A stretch of DNA of 64,000 nucleotides from Furfurilactobacillus milii (GCF_021654115.1 NZ_JAIWJF010000002.1:186001-250000); one strand, 5' to 3'; shown: positions 9,003 to 19,359, counted from the first letter of the stretch. The notes: generated from the letters alone by a model not told the origin. Program-made: numbers and translations.

Positions 9003-9560
9003 ATGTTAGATGTACAAACTCGTGGAGAAAACATCTCTGTAACCGATGCACTCAGGGACTACGTAGATAAAAAGGTGACTAAGATTGGTCGTTACCTAGA
9101 GCCAAATGTTAGCGCCATTGCGCATGCAAACTTGCGCGTTTATCCCAACAAGACCGCTAAAGCGGAAGTCACCATTCCATTGCCTTACTTAACATTACGG
9201 GCAGAGGAAACTTCTGATGACTTGTACAAGAGTATTGATACCATGTCAGATCGACTAGAGCGTCAAATTCGGAAGTACAAGACAAAGGTTAACCGGAAGT
9301 CCCGTGAAAAGGGCTACAAGGGCTTAGACTTCCGTCCAGATGAAGAGGCAACACCAACTCAGCCAGAAACACGGTTTGATGTTGTACGGACCAAGAGTTT
9401 GCAGTTGAAACCAATGGACAATGAAGAAGCAATTCTTCAGATGGATCTATTGGGACACGACTTCTTCATTTACCAGGACGCAGAGACGGATGAAGTAAAT
9501 GTTGTCTATCGTCGTAATGACGGTCGTTATGGTTTACTTCAAGCTGGTTCAAACGACTAG
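9003..9560 (+). CDS. hpf: Ribosome hibernation promoting factor, long form
   Basis: A 185-residue protein that binds the 30S subunit in stationary phase and dimerises ribosomes into 100S particles. The N-terminal S30AE domain (residues ~1-100, MLDVQTRGENISVTDALRDYV) is followed by a linker. The C-terminal dimerisation domain (~125-185) ends with VNVVYRRNDGRYGLLQ. The length marks it as the long form typical of Firmicutes. It sits directly upstream of secA, as in many lactobacilli and bacilli. Confidence 0.96.
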   Translation: MLDVQTRGENISVTDALRDYVDKKVTKIGRYLEPNVSAIAHANLRVYPNKTAKAEVTIPLPYLTLRAEETSDDLYKSIDTMSDRLERQIRKYKTKVNRKSREKGYKGLDFRPDEEATPTQPETRFDVVRTKSLQLKPMDNEEAILQMDLLGHDFFIYQDAETDEVNVVYRRNDGRYGLLQAGSND

Positions 9561-9601
9561 TACCGTCACAATCATCGAATAACTTAATTTTGTTTTACCT
9601 T

Positions 9602-9642
9602 ACCCACCGTTATGGACAGTATCCGCAACGGTGGGTTTTGTT
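9602..9642 (+). terminator. Terminator of hpf
   Basis: A perfect 10-bp stem ACCCACCGTT/AACGGTGGGT (9602-9611, 9627-9636) is followed by TTTTG-TTT. It separates hpf from secA. Confidence 0.88.
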
Positions 9643-9676
9643 TGGCTTTTTTCTGATTGGTTTGAGCTGAATGTGT

Positions 9677-9704
9677 TTGCAATGAGAAACTTAAATGATA
9701 GAAT
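9677..9704 (+). promoter_or_regulatory. Promoter of secA
   Basis: TTGCAA (9677) and TAGAAT (9699) are separated by 16 bp, 66 bases before the secA start. Confidence 0.6.
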
Positions 9705-9770
9705 GAATACCTGATAGACTGCACTAGTTGCAACGTTTAACGCGTTTTTAGGGAAGGATAAAGTTACAAC

Positions 9771-12134
9771 ATGCCAAATGTATTAAAACGCTGGGTTGAA
9801 TCTGATGCCCGGAAAGTTACGCGTTTAGGTCACACAGCCGATAAGGTGATGGCTTACGAAGATGAATACGCAAAATTAAGTGATGAAGATTTACAGGCTA
9901 AGACGCCTGAATTTAAAGAACGTTACAAAAAGGGTGAAAGTCTTGATGACTTATTACCTGAAGCATTTGCGGTAGCACGTGAAGGGGCCAAACGTGTTTT
10001 AGGTTTGTTCCCATTCCGCGTTCAAATTATGGGGGGCATCGTGCTCCATAATGGGGATATTGCTGAAATGAAAACCGGTGAAGGGAAGACGTTGACGGCA
10101 ACCATGCCGGTTTACCTTAACGCCTTGACTGGTGATGGTGTTCACGTTGTTACGGTTAACGAATACCTGTCAGAACGTGATGCTACTGAAATGGGTGAAC
10201 TGTATAACTGGCTTGGTCTGAGCGTTGGGATTAACGGCTCTGAGAAGTCAGCTGAAGAAAAGCGGGAAGCCTACAATGCTGATATTACCTATTCAACCAA
10301 TGGTGAAATTGGGTTCGATTATTTGCGTGACAACATGGTTGTTTACAAAGAGGACCAAGTGCAACGTGGCTTAAACTTCGCCATCATTGATGAAGTTGAC
10401 TCCATTTTGATTGATGAGTCACGGACGCCATTGATTATTTCAGGTGGTTCAGCTGGTAATACGAATTTGTACGAACGTGCTGATCGGTTTGCTAAAACGC
10501 TGCGTGAAAAGAGTGATTATAAGGTTGACCTGGAATCCAAGACGGTTTCGTTAACGGATGAAGGAAACCGTAAAGCAGAAGAATACTTCGGCTTGGATAA
10601 TCTGTACGACACCGAAAACACAGCTTTAACTCACCATTTGGATCAAGCTTTACGTGCTAACTACATCATGTTTAACAACAAGGACTATGTGGTTCAAGAC
10701 GGCGAAGTTCAGATCGTGGATTCATTTACTGGTCGAATTATGGAAGGCCGTCGTTTCTCAGATGGTTTGCATCAGGCTCTGGAAGCTAAAGAGCATGTGG
10801 ACATTCAAGAAGAAACCAAGACAATGGCCAACATCACGTATCAGAACTTATTCCGGATGTATAACAAACTTTCAGGGATGACCGGGACAGCCAAGACGGA
10901 ACAGGAAGAATTCCGTGAGATTTACAACATGGAAGTTATTTCAATTCCAACCAACCGGCCGGTTATTCGTAAGGATGAGCCTGATTTACTGTACCCAAGT
11001 TTGAAGAGTAAGTTTAACGCGGTTATTAACGAGATTGTTAAGCTTCACAAAAAGGGTCAACCCATGTTAATTGGGACGGTGGCCGTTGAAACTTCTGAAT
11101 ACTTGTCACATCAATTGGATCAGTTGGGCATTCCCCATAATGTTTTGAATGCTAAAAATCACGCGCGTGAAGCCGAAATTATCATGAATGCTGGTCAAAA
11201 GGGTGCCGTAACGATTGCTACCAACATGGCCGGTCGTGGAACGGATATCAAGCTCGGACCTGGTGTTAAGGAAGTTGGCGGACTAGCCGTTATTGGGACT
11301 GAACGTCATGAGTCACGACGGATTGATAATCAGCTTCGTGGCCGTTCCGGTCGTCAAGGTGACCCTGGTTTTTCACAATTCTATCTGTCACTGGAAGATG
11401 ACTTAATGTTACGGTTCGGTTCAGATCGAGTTAAGGCTATCTTGCAACGGATGAATGTGGAAGATGACGACGCGGTAATTAAGAGTCGACTCATTACACG
11501 TCAGGTTGAATCAGCCCAGAAACGTGTTGAAGGGAACAACTACGACTCACGTAAAAATGTTCTGCAATATGATGATGTTATGCGTGAGCAACGTGAAGTT
11601 ATTTATAAGCAACGGCAATTAGTTATCAATGAGCCTGATGATCTTAAGTGGGTGATCATGCCGATGATTGAACGAACGGTTAACCGGATTGTTGACATGC
11701 ATACTAATGGTGACCAAAAGAAGTGGGAACTTGACAGTATTGTCGACTTTGCCCGTTCAGCAATGGTTAATGATGATGCGATTTCAGAGGATGATTTAAA
11801 AGGTAAGTCTGCTGATGAAATCAAGTCATATCTAATGGATCAAGCCGAAACTGTTTACAAGGACAAGCAAAAGCAACTTTATGATCCTAGTCAAATGCTC
11901 GAATTTGAAAAGGTGGTTGTGTTGCGTTGTGTGGACTCTCACTGGACAGATCACATTGATACGTTGGATCAACTACGGCAGTCCATTCAATTACGTGGTT
12001 ATGGTCAGTTGAACCCGTTGATTGAATATCAAAGTAATGCGTTTACCATGTTTGAAGAAATGATTTCCGATATTGAATACGACGCAACCCGTCTGTTCAT
12101 GAAGAGTGAAATTCGTCAAAATATGGAACGGTAA
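9771..12134 (+). CDS. secA: Preprotein translocase ATPase SecA
   Basis: The motor that pushes unfolded precursor proteins through SecYEG. At 787 residues it has normal length for a Firmicutes SecA1. Walker A ([10 protein letters not shown], near 102), Walker B/DEAD region ([18 protein letters not shown]), the helicase motif [12 protein letters not shown] and [13 protein letters not shown] are all present. The C-terminus lacks a zinc-binding CxCxSG tail, which is also usual in lactobacilli. It is followed by a hairpin and then prfB. Confidence 0.98.
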   Translation: MPNVLKRWVESDARKVTRLGHTADKVMAYEDEYAKLSDEDLQAKTPEFKERYKKGESLDDLLPEAFAVAREGAKRVLGLFPFRVQIMGGIVLHNGDIAEMKTGEGKTLTATMPVYLNALTGDGVHVVTVNEYLSERDATEMGELYNWLGLSVGINGSEKSAEEKREAYNADITYSTNGEIGFDYLRDNMVVYKEDQVQRGLNFAIIDEVDSILIDESRTPLIISGGSAGNTNLYERADRFAKTLREKSDYKVDLESKTVSLTDEGNRKAEEYFGLDNLYDTENTALTHHLDQALRANYIMFNNKDYVVQDGEVQIVDSFTGRIMEGRRFSDGLHQALEAKEHVDIQEETKTMANITYQNLFRMYNKLSGMTGTAKTEQEEFREIYNMEVISIPTNRPVIRKDEPDLLYPSLKSKFNAVINEIVKLHKKGQPMLIGTVAVETSEYLSHQLDQLGIPHNVLNAKNHAREAEIIMNAGQKGAVTIATNMAGRGTDIKLGPGVKEVGGLAVIGTERHESRRIDNQLRGRSGRQGDPGFSQFYLSLEDDLMLRFGSDRVKAILQRMNVEDDDAVIKSRLITRQVESAQKRVEGNNYDSRKNVLQYDDVMREQREVIYKQRQLVINEPDDLKWVIMPMIERTVNRIVDMHTNGDQKKWELDSIVDFARSAMVNDDAISEDDLKGKSADEIKSYLMDQAETVYKDKQKQLYDPSQMLEFEKVVVLRCVDSHWTDHIDTLDQLRQSIQLRGYGQLNPLIEYQSNAFTMFEEMISDIEYDATRLFMKSEIRQNMER

Positions 12135-12150
12135 TAATTAACAACACTTA

Positions 12151-12191
12151 GAAGGACTGTCTCACCTTGTTTACAGGTATGACAGTCCTTC
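12151..12191 (+). terminator. Hairpin between secA and prfB
   Basis: A perfect 11-bp stem GAAGGACTGTC/GACAGTCCTTC with a 19-nt loop. The tail (ATTCATTAATT) is poor in consecutive T residues, so it is probably a weak or partial terminator that allows some read-through into prfB. Confidence 0.55.
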
Positions 12192-12225
12192 ATTCATTAA
12201 TTACACAAAGATAAGGAGTGAGCAT

Positions 12226-13342
12226 ATGGAATTAGCAGATGCACGCCAACGTTTGGCCGATATGCAACAACAAATCACGAACTTTAGGGGGTCACTTTGA
12301 CCTCGATGTCTTGAACCAAAGCATTGCTGAAAACGAGGCACGAATGGCTGAACCAGATTTTTGGAATGATAACGTGGCCGCCCAACAAGTTATTGACGAC
12401 AACAATGCACTAAAGGCAAAGCACGACACATTTATGGAGCTCGACCAGGCTGTAGAGGACCTTGCAGTGACGATTGAGTTATTGGAAGAAGACGATGATC
12501 CTGAAATGGCAGCTCAGTTAGATGAAGAAATGGCCATCACTGCCAAAAAGTTGCAGTCATACCGGCTGACACAGCTATTGGATCAGCCATATGATGGTAA
12601 TAATGCCATTTTAGAAATTCATCCCGGTGCTGGTGGTACGGAATCACAAGATTGGGGCCAAAACCTCATGCGGATGTACACACGGTGGGCTGAACAACAT
12701 CAATTCAATGTCGATATTGTCGACTACCAAGCAGGTGACACTGCCGGCTTAAACAGCGCAACATTGCTCATTAGTGGAACAAATGCATATGGCTATTTAC
12801 GGAGTGAAAAAGGCGTTCATCGATTTGTGCGGATCTCACCATTTGATTCAGCCGGTCGGCGACACACCTCGTTTGTTAGTGTTGACGTTATGCCAGAATT
12901 GGATGATTCCGTTCAGGTTGATCTGAATCCTGACGATATCAAGATGGAAGTTTTCCGTTCAAGTGGTGCTGGTGGTCAGCACATTAATAAGACGTCGTCA
13001 GCCGTGCGTTTGATCCATATTCCCACAGGGATTGTTGTTTCCTCACAGGCGCAGCGGTCTCAGTTTCAAAACAAGGCCACTGCAATGGCCATGTTAAAGG
13101 CCAAGTTATATGAACGTGAGGAGCAAAAAAAGGCCGAAGAAAAGGCAAAGCTGGAGGGGACTCAACTTGAAATTGGTTGGGGATCACAAATTCGCTCTTA
13201 CGTTTTCCAGCCTTACACGATGGTGAAGGATCACCGAACAGATTATGAAACGGGTAACGCCCAAGCGGTGCTCGATGGCGATCTTGATCCATTTATCGAT
13301 GCTTATTTACAATGGAATCTGAAACAGAAAAATCCTGATTAG
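12226..13342 (+). CDS. prfB: Peptide chain release factor 2, with programmed +1 frameshift
   Basis: RF2 releases the finished chain at UGA and UAA codons. Translation starts at ATG 12226 (AAGGAG just upstream), reads 24 codons to an in-frame TGA at 12298-12300, and continues after a +1 slip on CTT-TGA-C, giving about 371 residues. The internal Shine-Dalgarno-like AGGGGG lies three bases before CTTTGAC, the classic autoregulatory site. The downstream frame carries the stop-codon recognition motif SPF (~204) and the catalytic GGQ (GAGGQHINKT, ~247). A start at 12239 would be an artefact of ignoring the slip. Confidence 0.97.
12286..12301 (+). promoter_or_regulatory. prfB recoding site (AGGGGG, CTT TGA C)
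   Basis: The internal Shine-Dalgarno AGGGGG is followed by the slippery CTT codon and a UGA stop in the poor context UGAC. When RF2 is scarce the ribosome pauses at UGA and slips forward one base, making more RF2. The mechanism is established for prfB in most bacteria and the sequence here fits it exactly. Confidence 0.95.
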
Positions 13343-13470
13343 ACGGAATGCAAACGCGTTTGTTGTGATGCCTGTCAAACGTCGTGTTTGTGAGACGACT
13401 TCAAAGTTTAATATGATATACTGCACCTGACATTTGACGCAGACATTGAGAATTTGGAGAGGAAATAGCC

Positions 13471-14163
13471 ATGAAACGAGTTCTGGTGGTCGATGATGAA
13501 CCGAGTATTGTAACGTTGCTACAGTACAATCTCGAACAAGCAGGATATGCGGTCGAGATTGCCACAGATGGTCCAAAAGCCTTAGCAAAGATTCGCGAAG
13601 GCGGTTACTTTTGTGTGCTACTAGATTTAATGTTGCCAGAGTTAGATGGTATTGAAGTGACAAAACAGGTTCGTCGAGATGGTATTCAAACACCGATTGT
13701 TATCGTCACGGCCAAGGGTGAAGAATTTGACCGGGTGTTTGGTCTCGAAATTGGCGCGGATGATTATATTACCAAGCCATTTTCACCACGCGAAGTGTTG
13801 GCGCGTATTAAGGCGGTCACGCGCCGTAGTGAGCGGACAGCGGTCACTCAGAAAGAACCTGATCGACTGGTTCAAGTTGGCGCGTTAACTATTGATGAAG
13901 ACCGTTTGCAGGTCAAACGGGATGACAAGCCGATTGCATTGACGCCCAAAGAATTTGAACTGTTAGATTATTTTGCTGAACGGCAGGGCAGAGTGTTGGA
14001 TCGCGATACGTTATTGAATGGTGTTTGGGGGTTCAACTACGCAGGTGATAGTCGCATGGTCGATATGCATGTCAGTCATCTGCGGGAAAAGATTGAACCC
14101 GATCCCAAACATCCACAGTATTTAAAAACTGTTCGTGGCTTCGGCTATCAATTTGGTGAATAG
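13471..14163 (+). CDS. phoP: Phosphate regulon response regulator PhoP (OmpR family)
   Basis: A 230-residue response regulator with a receiver domain (acidic VVDDE, phosphoacceptor Asp52 in LLDLMLP, and TAKGEE and DDYITKPF segments). The winged-helix DNA-binding domain follows from ~135. It is partnered with the kinase gene starting 4 bases later and sits directly upstream of pstS-pstCAB-phoU, which identifies it as the phosphate-starvation regulator (called PhoB in enterics). TATACT near 13421 is a likely -10 box with no strong -35, consistent with activated or autoregulated expression. Confidence 0.94.
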   Translation: MKRVLVVDDEPSIVTLLQYNLEQAGYAVEIATDGPKALAKIREGGYFCVLLDLMLPELDGIEVTKQVRRDGIQTPIVIVTAKGEEFDRVFGLEIGADDYITKPFSPREVLARIKAVTRRSERTAVTQKEPDRLVQVGALTIDEDRLQVKRDDKPIALTPKEFELLDYFAERQGRVLDRDTLLNGVWGFNYAGDSRMVDMHVSHLREKIEPDPKHPQYLKTVRGFGYQFGE

Positions 14164-14166
14164 CGT

Positions 14167-15540
14167 ATGAGAACTTTAGGCAGACGTTTAATATTTATTG
14201 CAGGTGTCGTCAATTTAGGACTATTGTTTTTGCTAATCGGCGTTATTGGTCACGTTTCAGAATCACGTTTAAAAATGGTCGTCGTGGTCACTGTTTTTGG
14301 CGCAATGGTTTTAGAAACATTTATTATTGCATGGTTAATTGCCAACCAGCAACGTGTGGTCAGTGATTTGACAACGCAAGTCTTACGGTTGAGCTCTCCC
14401 AAGGATGCACGACGGATTATTTTACCCGACAATCATGCTTATGCCGATTTGGCCCAGGCAATCAACATGGCTGCTGACGAATTACGTCATCAGAGCCACG
14501 TTTTCCAACGTCAGGAAAATGAACTCGATAATTTACTTGAGTATTTACCAGTGGGTGTTATTGTGATTGATCGGCATCGGATGACACAATTATTGAATCC
14601 GATGGCAGCGCAGTTGCTAGAAATCAATACGGACCCGCAAGCACATTTGTATACGACAGATGTGCGGCAGTATGACTTAATGACTCAAATTGAAACGACA
14701 ATGCGCGATCACAATAATATAAGGCAAACATTGACGTTACACTTACCAACATCGCCTAGAACACTTGAGGTTTCAACCATCTATACGGAACCGCGGCCGA
14801 ATCATCAGCAAGTGCTCGTTTTGCTGTACGATCTTACGGAAGTCACTCAAATCGAGCAGATGCAGTTAGATTTCGTTTCCAATGCCTCACATGAGTTGAA
14901 AACGCCGTTAACAGCCATTGCCGGTTTTACGGAAACATTGTTGGCGGGAGCTAAAGATGATCCAGAAAAGCGGGATGAGTTTCTTAAAATTATTGACGAA
15001 CAAGCTCATCAATTGATGGACTTAATTGAAGATGTTTTATCTGTGTCACGTTTACAGAATCCTGTGAGCCAGACAGCCACGTTAACTAAAGTTGATTTGC
15101 ACAAGCTAGTTGATCGACAGCTAACGTTACAAGCTCAGTCTATTCAGCGAAGTGCTTTAAAGGTCACTAATCAGGCTCCAGAAGAAACAATGGTAGAGAC
15201 AGATGTTACCAAGTTAGAACAAATCATTAAGAATTTGATCTCTAATGCAGTTAAATATAATCGTCCCGGTGGTGAGATTCACATTATGTTTACCGCAACT
15301 TCTCTGCATGGGTGGCAACTCAGTGTTCAGGACACTGGCTATGGTATCGCAGAAGAACAACAAGGCCGAATTTTTGAACGCTTTTACCGAGGGGATCCAT
15401 CCCGGACAAAACAACGTGTTCCGGGTACTGGCCTGGGATTGGCGATTGCCCAGGAGTTGGCGACCCTATTAAAGGGGGAAGTAAGCGTTAAGAGTCAGCT
15501 AGATGTCGGGACGACCATGACAATTAGTTTTCCTAAATAA
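14167..15540 (+). CDS. phoR: Phosphate sensor histidine kinase PhoR
   Basis: A membrane histidine kinase of 457 residues. Two N-terminal membrane segments (~8-28 and ~38-60) are joined by a very short extracellular loop. A HAMP-like linker, a PAS domain (~115-225), the H-box NASHELKTPL with phosphorylated His242, and the N, G1 and G2 boxes (NLISNAVKYN, DTGYGI, GTGLGLAI) follow. The tiny external loop argues against direct phosphate sensing; control through PstB/PhoU, whose genes follow, is the accepted model in relatives. Confidence 0.94.
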   Translation: MRTLGRRLIFIAGVVNLGLLFLLIGVIGHVSESRLKMVVVVTVFGAMVLETFIIAWLIANQQRVVSDLTTQVLRLSSPKDARRIILPDNHAYADLAQAINMAADELRHQSHVFQRQENELDNLLEYLPVGVIVIDRHRMTQLLNPMAAQLLEINTDPQAHLYTTDVRQYDLMTQIETTMRDHNNIRQTLTLHLPTSPRTLEVSTIYTEPRPNHQQVLVLLYDLTEVTQIEQMQLDFVSNASHELKTPLTAIAGFTETLLAGAKDDPEKRDEFLKIIDEQAHQLMDLIEDVLSVSRLQNPVSQTATLTKVDLHKLVDRQLTLQAQSIQRSALKVTNQAPEETMVETDVTKLEQIIKNLISNAVKYNRPGGEIHIMFTATSLHGWQLSVQDTGYGIAEEQQGRIFERFYRGDPSRTKQRVPGTGLGLAIAQELATLLKGEVSVKSQLDVGTTMTISFPK

Positions 15541-15561
15541 CTAGCATTAAATAATCATTTG

Positions 15562-15626
15562 AAAACAGCGTTTGCGCTAGCATACAGTCATTGAAAAAGA
15601 CTGATGCTGGGGCAAACGCTGTTTTT
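15562..15626 (+). terminator. Terminator of phoP-phoR
   Basis: A 14-bp outer stem starts AAAACAGCGTTTGC and closes with GCAAACGCTGTTTTTG. It encloses a second hairpin (CAGTC...GACTG) and ends in T residues, so phoPR and pst are separately transcribed. Confidence 0.88.
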
Positions 15627-15635
15627 GTAAACGTC

Positions 15636-15674
15636 TTTACACAACCTTTACATACTGACCAAGAGTCCTTTACA
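15636..15674 (+). promoter_or_regulatory. PHO box upstream of the pst operon
   Basis: TTTACA repeats at 15636, 15647 and 15669 lie on an 11-bp grid with one grid position skipped. The pattern, including the skipped position, matches the box at 4956-4994 before the solitary pstS, and even the bases between the first two repeats (CAACC) are shared. It overlaps the end of the phoR terminator region and lies ~110 bases before the second pstS. Confidence 0.82.
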
Positions 15675-15782
15675 TCAATTCGATACACTGAGTATATCCA
15701 AAAGCGTGATGCGCAGACTTCTGGGCGACAGATGCACGTTTAAAAGAGTGATGCCGAAGTTTGGCATCTTAGGAGGAACAAC

Positions 15783-16661
15783 ATGAACAAACGACGCATT
15801 GCAGGTGTGGCCTTGTTCTTGATTGCCGTTGGCGGACTATTGGGACTTGGTTACCAAACACGTAACCGTTCTTCAGCAGGCGGCTCAATTACAACGGTGG
15901 GATCTACCGCGTTGCAACCACTGGTTGAAGCAGCTGGTGAACAATTCAGTGGTGATCATCTCGGCGTTTTTATTAATGTTCAGGGTGGTGGTTCAGGAAC
16001 CGGATTGAGTCAAATCCAAGAGGGAGCTGTCGCAATTGGTAACTCGGACGTTTTCGCCGAAGAGCAGTCAGGCATTCATTCACATAATCTAGTTGACCAT
16101 CGTGTTGCCGTTGTTGGCATTGTTCCGATTATCAATAAGGAAGTTGGGCTAAAAACGTTAACAACAGCGCAATTACAAAAGGTTTTCGATGGTACGTATA
16201 CAAACTGGCGAGAACTTGGTGGCAAAAATGTCCCAATTACGATTGTGAACCGAGCCCAAGGATCTGGTACGCGGGCGACGTTTGAAAAATGGGCGTTACG
16301 CGGGCACCGCGTGAAAACAGCACAAGAGCAGGATTCATCTGGTATGGTGAGATCCATTGTCAGCACAACACCTGGGGCCATTAGTTATGTCGCGTTTTCT
16401 TACGCTAATAAAACAGTTCAAAAGGTGGCAATCAATGGTGTGGCGCCGACAAATCAAAACGTCACGTCTAACAAGTGGCAAGTTTGGTCGTACGAACATA
16501 TGTATACGAATGGTCGTCCTACAGGCGTCGCAAAATCATTTTTAAACTACATTGAATCACCAAAAATTCAGTCAACACTAGTACGACAGTTAGGTTATAT
16601 CAGTATTTCTCAAATGCATGTAGAACGAGATGTAAAAGGTCGGGTTACGGTGATTCGTTAG
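15783..16661 (+). CDS. pstS: Phosphate-binding protein PstS (pst operon copy)
   Basis: A 292-residue phosphate receptor, first gene of the pst operon. It keeps GSTALQPL, GGGSGTGL and RAQGSGTRATFEKW like its paralogue at 5061. Its N-terminal hydrophobic segment (ALFLIAVGGLLGLGYQT) has no cysteine, however, so it cannot be a lipoprotein. It is either anchored by the uncleaved segment or released after cleavage. A GATGCC/GGCATC hairpin lies just ahead of the AGGAGG ribosome site. The two receptors share the PHO box type and probably differ in anchoring or affinity. Confidence 0.94.
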   Translation: MNKRRIAGVALFLIAVGGLLGLGYQTRNRSSAGGSITTVGSTALQPLVEAAGEQFSGDHLGVFINVQGGGSGTGLSQIQEGAVAIGNSDVFAEEQSGIHSHNLVDHRVAVVGIVPIINKEVGLKTLTTAQLQKVFDGTYTNWRELGGKNVPITIVNRAQGSGTRATFEKWALRGHRVKTAQEQDSSGMVRSIVSTTPGAISYVAFSYANKTVQKVAINGVAPTNQNVTSNKWQVWSYEHMYTNGRPTGVAKSFLNYIESPKIQSTLVRQLGYISISQMHVERDVKGRVTVIR

Positions 16662-16686
16662 TTAGGAATGAAGGAGAGCAAACGGC

Positions 16687-17607
16687 ATGGATAAGATAAA
16701 AGAGAAGTTGCAACAAACATCGCAGGCGACGCGCAGTGAACGACGAGGCCGCTTTATCAGTTTCCTAGCGCTAATTTTAATTCTGGTGGTTGTGATTGCT
16801 ATCTTTTGGTTTGTGGCTGCTAAGGGGTTAGCGACATTCTTCCAAAATCACATCAACGTGTGGGATTTTTTAAGCGGGAAAACATGGGATCCGTCTGTCA
16901 AAGGTGCTAATGGAAGGCCCGAAGTCGGCGCGTTGCCAATGATTGTTGGATCGTTTTTAATTACGTTGTTGTCGGCGCTAGTGGCGACACCATTTGCTAT
17001 TGGAACGGCGGTGTTTATGAATGAAATTGCCCCGCGCAACGGGGCCAAGATTTTGCAGCCTGTTACTGAACTGCTGGTAGGAATTCCCTCAGTTGTTTAC
17101 GGATTTATCGGGTTGTCAGTCGTTGTCCCATTTGTCCGCCACGTGTTTGGCGGCAGTGGTTTTGGGATTCTATCAGGGACTTTTGTCCTATTCGTAATGA
17201 TTTTGCCTACTGTTACCTCGATGACGGCTGATACACTCAAGTCAGTACCGCGTTATTACAGGGAAGCTTCTTTAGCACTAGGCGCTACTCGCTGGCAAAC
17301 AATCCATAAGGTAGTTCTCCGTGCGGCGACACCTGGTATTTTAACGGCGATTGTTTTTGGAATGGCCCGGGCGTTTGGTGAGGCACTTGCTGTTCAGATG
17401 GTAGTTGGTAACGCGACATTGCTACCGCATAACTTAGTTTCACCATCCTCCACGTTGACTTCTGTCTTGACGGAAGGAATCGGTAACACGGTTATGGGCA
17501 GCTTGCAAAACAATGCTTTGTGGTCATTAGCATTAGTTCTGTTGATCATGTCTTTGTTCTTTAACGTCATCATTCGGATTATTGGACGGAAAGGGGAACT
17601 CCGCTAA
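16687..17607 (+). CDS. pstC: Phosphate ABC transporter permease PstC
   Basis: One of the two membrane subunits of the Pst importer, 306 residues with about six membrane segments and the binding-protein-dependent transport signature (EASLALGATRWQTIHKVVLR), which docks to the ATPase. It starts 25 bases after pstS and its last base overlaps the start of pstA. Confidence 0.95.
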   Translation: MDKIKEKLQQTSQATRSERRGRFISFLALILILVVVIAIFWFVAAKGLATFFQNHINVWDFLSGKTWDPSVKGANGRPEVGALPMIVGSFLITLLSALVATPFAIGTAVFMNEIAPRNGAKILQPVTELLVGIPSVVYGFIGLSVVVPFVRHVFGGSGFGILSGTFVLFVMILPTVTSMTADTLKSVPRYYREASLALGATRWQTIHKVVLRAATPGILTAIVFGMARAFGEALAVQMVVGNATLLPHNLVSPSSTLTSVLTEGIGNTVMGSLQNNALWSLALVLLIMSLFFNVIIRIIGRKGELR

Positions 17608-18497
17608 TGAATGCAAAAACGGCAGACAAAATTGCAACAGCAGTGTTTTACGCCATTGCGGGTTCGGTCATCTTAATTCTAGCTTTTCTACTTGGATACA
17701 TTTTGATTTCAGGCTTTCCCAAACTGACGTGGCAATTTTTGACAACACCTGCGAAGGCCTTTACGGCCGGCGGAGGGATTGGCATTCAATTATTTAATTC
17801 ATTCTATTTATTACTTTTGGCTATGTTGATCTCGTTTCCAATTGCACTTGGGGCCGGTATTTACCTCAACGAATATGCCAAACAAAACTGGCTGACAACG
17901 ATTATTCGGACGGCTATTGAAATTCTGAGTTCCTTGCCATCAGTAGTGGTTGGTCTGTTTGGTTTCTTACTCTTCGTTGTCCACATGAAAATGGGCTTTT
18001 CAATTTTATCAGGTGCCTTGGCCTTGACGTTTTTCAACCTCCCGTTGCTGACCCGAAGCATTGAAGGTTCGTTAGCTGCCATTCCTAATCTTCAACGGGA
18101 AGCTGGATTGGCTTTGGGGTTGTCACGCTGGGAGACAGTTACCCACGTTATCTTGCCCGCGGCAGTTCCCAGCATCCTGACTGGTGTTATTCTCAGTGCT
18201 GGCCGTGTATTCGGTGAGGCGGCTGCTTTGATTTACACATCAGGACAGTCGGCACCAGCACTAAACTTTGGCGACTGGAACCCATTCAATATTTCGAGTC
18301 CGCTAAACCCGATGCGTCCGGCCGAAACTTTGGCGGTACACATTTGGAAAATCAATTCGGAAGGCATTATGCCGGACGCGAGTGCAGTTTCCGCAGGTTC
18401 TTCGGCCGTTCTGGTTCTAGCAGTACTGTTATTTAACTTCTTGGCGCGCTGGCTTGGTCGTCGCTTATATCATCGATTAACGTCCGCAACCAACTAA
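17607..18497 (+). CDS. pstA: Phosphate ABC transporter permease PstA
   Basis: Second channel subunit, 296 residues with about six membrane segments and the EAA-loop (EAGLALGLSRWETVTHVILP). It overlaps pstC by one base (TAATG), indicating translational coupling. Confidence 0.95.
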   Translation: MNAKTADKIATAVFYAIAGSVILILAFLLGYILISGFPKLTWQFLTTPAKAFTAGGGIGIQLFNSFYLLLLAMLISFPIALGAGIYLNEYAKQNWLTTIIRTAIEILSSLPSVVVGLFGFLLFVVHMKMGFSILSGALALTFFNLPLLTRSIEGSLAAIPNLQREAGLALGLSRWETVTHVILPAAVPSILTGVILSAGRVFGEAAALIYTSGQSAPALNFGDWNPFNISSPLNPMRPAETLAVHIWKINSEGIMPDASAVSAGSSAVLVLAVLLFNFLARWLGRRLYHRLTSATN

Positions 18498-18521
18498 AAC
18501 ACGTACGAAGGGAGTCTGAGT

Positions 18522-19340
18522 ATGAGCGAAAAGATCAATGCATCGGCAGATGCACCATTACGTAATATTTATCATTTTGATGAAGCAACGCATGAAATTG
18601 CATTATCCACACATAACTTGCACGTGTTTTATGGTGATAACGAAGCACTAACAGAGGGTGACTTACAATTTGAACGCTATAAAATTACTGCTCTTATTGG
18701 TGCATCCGGGTCTGGTAAATCCACTTTTTTACGCTCGCTTAATCGCATGAATGACGGAATAGCAAGAGTAGAGGGCGAAATTCGTTACCGTGATTTGGAC
18801 ATTAATAGTAATCAAATTGATGTTTATGAAATGCGTCGTCATATCGGGATGGTGTTTCAGCGGCCAAATCCGTTTGCCAAATCCATTTACGATAATATTA
18901 CCTTTGCTTTGAAACAACGCGGTGTCAGGAACAAACAGCGCCTCGATGAAATCGTAGAAACATCGTTACGCCAAGCTGCTATGTGGGATCAGGTCAAAGA
19001 TGAACTTCATCAAAGCGCACTTGCTTTATCCGGTGGACAGCAACAACGATTATGTATTGCCCGTGCCATCGCGATGGAACCCGACATTCTTTTGCTGGAT
19101 GAACCGGCTAGTGCACTGGATCCCGTTGCCACTTCACAGATTGAAGACACGTTGCTACAGCTTAAGGAAAAATATACCATCATTATTGTGACGCACAATA
19201 TGCAGCAGGCCGCGCGAATTAGCGACTATACCGCTTTCTTTCACCTCGGTAAGGTGCTGGAATACGACGAAGCCCGCAAAATTTTTACCCGTCCCAAAGT
19301 CGCAATCACAAATGACTATATTTCAGGTAACTTTGGTTAA
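18522..19340 (+). CDS. pstB: Phosphate ABC transporter ATPase PstB, first copy
   Basis: A 272-residue cytoplasmic ATPase. Walker [11 protein letters not shown]-loop region [16 protein letters not shown], signature LSGGQQQR and Walker [14 protein letters not shown] are intact. It carries a ~25-residue N-terminal extension absent from the second copy. It lies 25 bases after pstA. Tandem pstB genes are common in Firmicutes; whether the pump uses a homodimer or a heterodimer cannot be told from sequence. Confidence 0.95.
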   Translation: MSEKINASADAPLRNIYHFDEATHEIALSTHNLHVFYGDNEALTEGDLQFERYKITALIGASGSGKSTFLRSLNRMNDGIARVEGEIRYRDLDINSNQIDVYEMRRHIGMVFQRPNPFAKSIYDNITFALKQRGVRNKQRLDEIVETSLRQAAMWDQVKDELHQSALALSGGQQQRLCIARAIAMEPDILLLDEPASALDPVATSQIEDTLLQLKEKYTIIIVTHNMQQAARISDYTAFFHLGKVLEYDEARKIFTRPKVAITNDYISGNFG

Positions 19341-19359
19341 AATGGGGAGGCTCAGTGTA

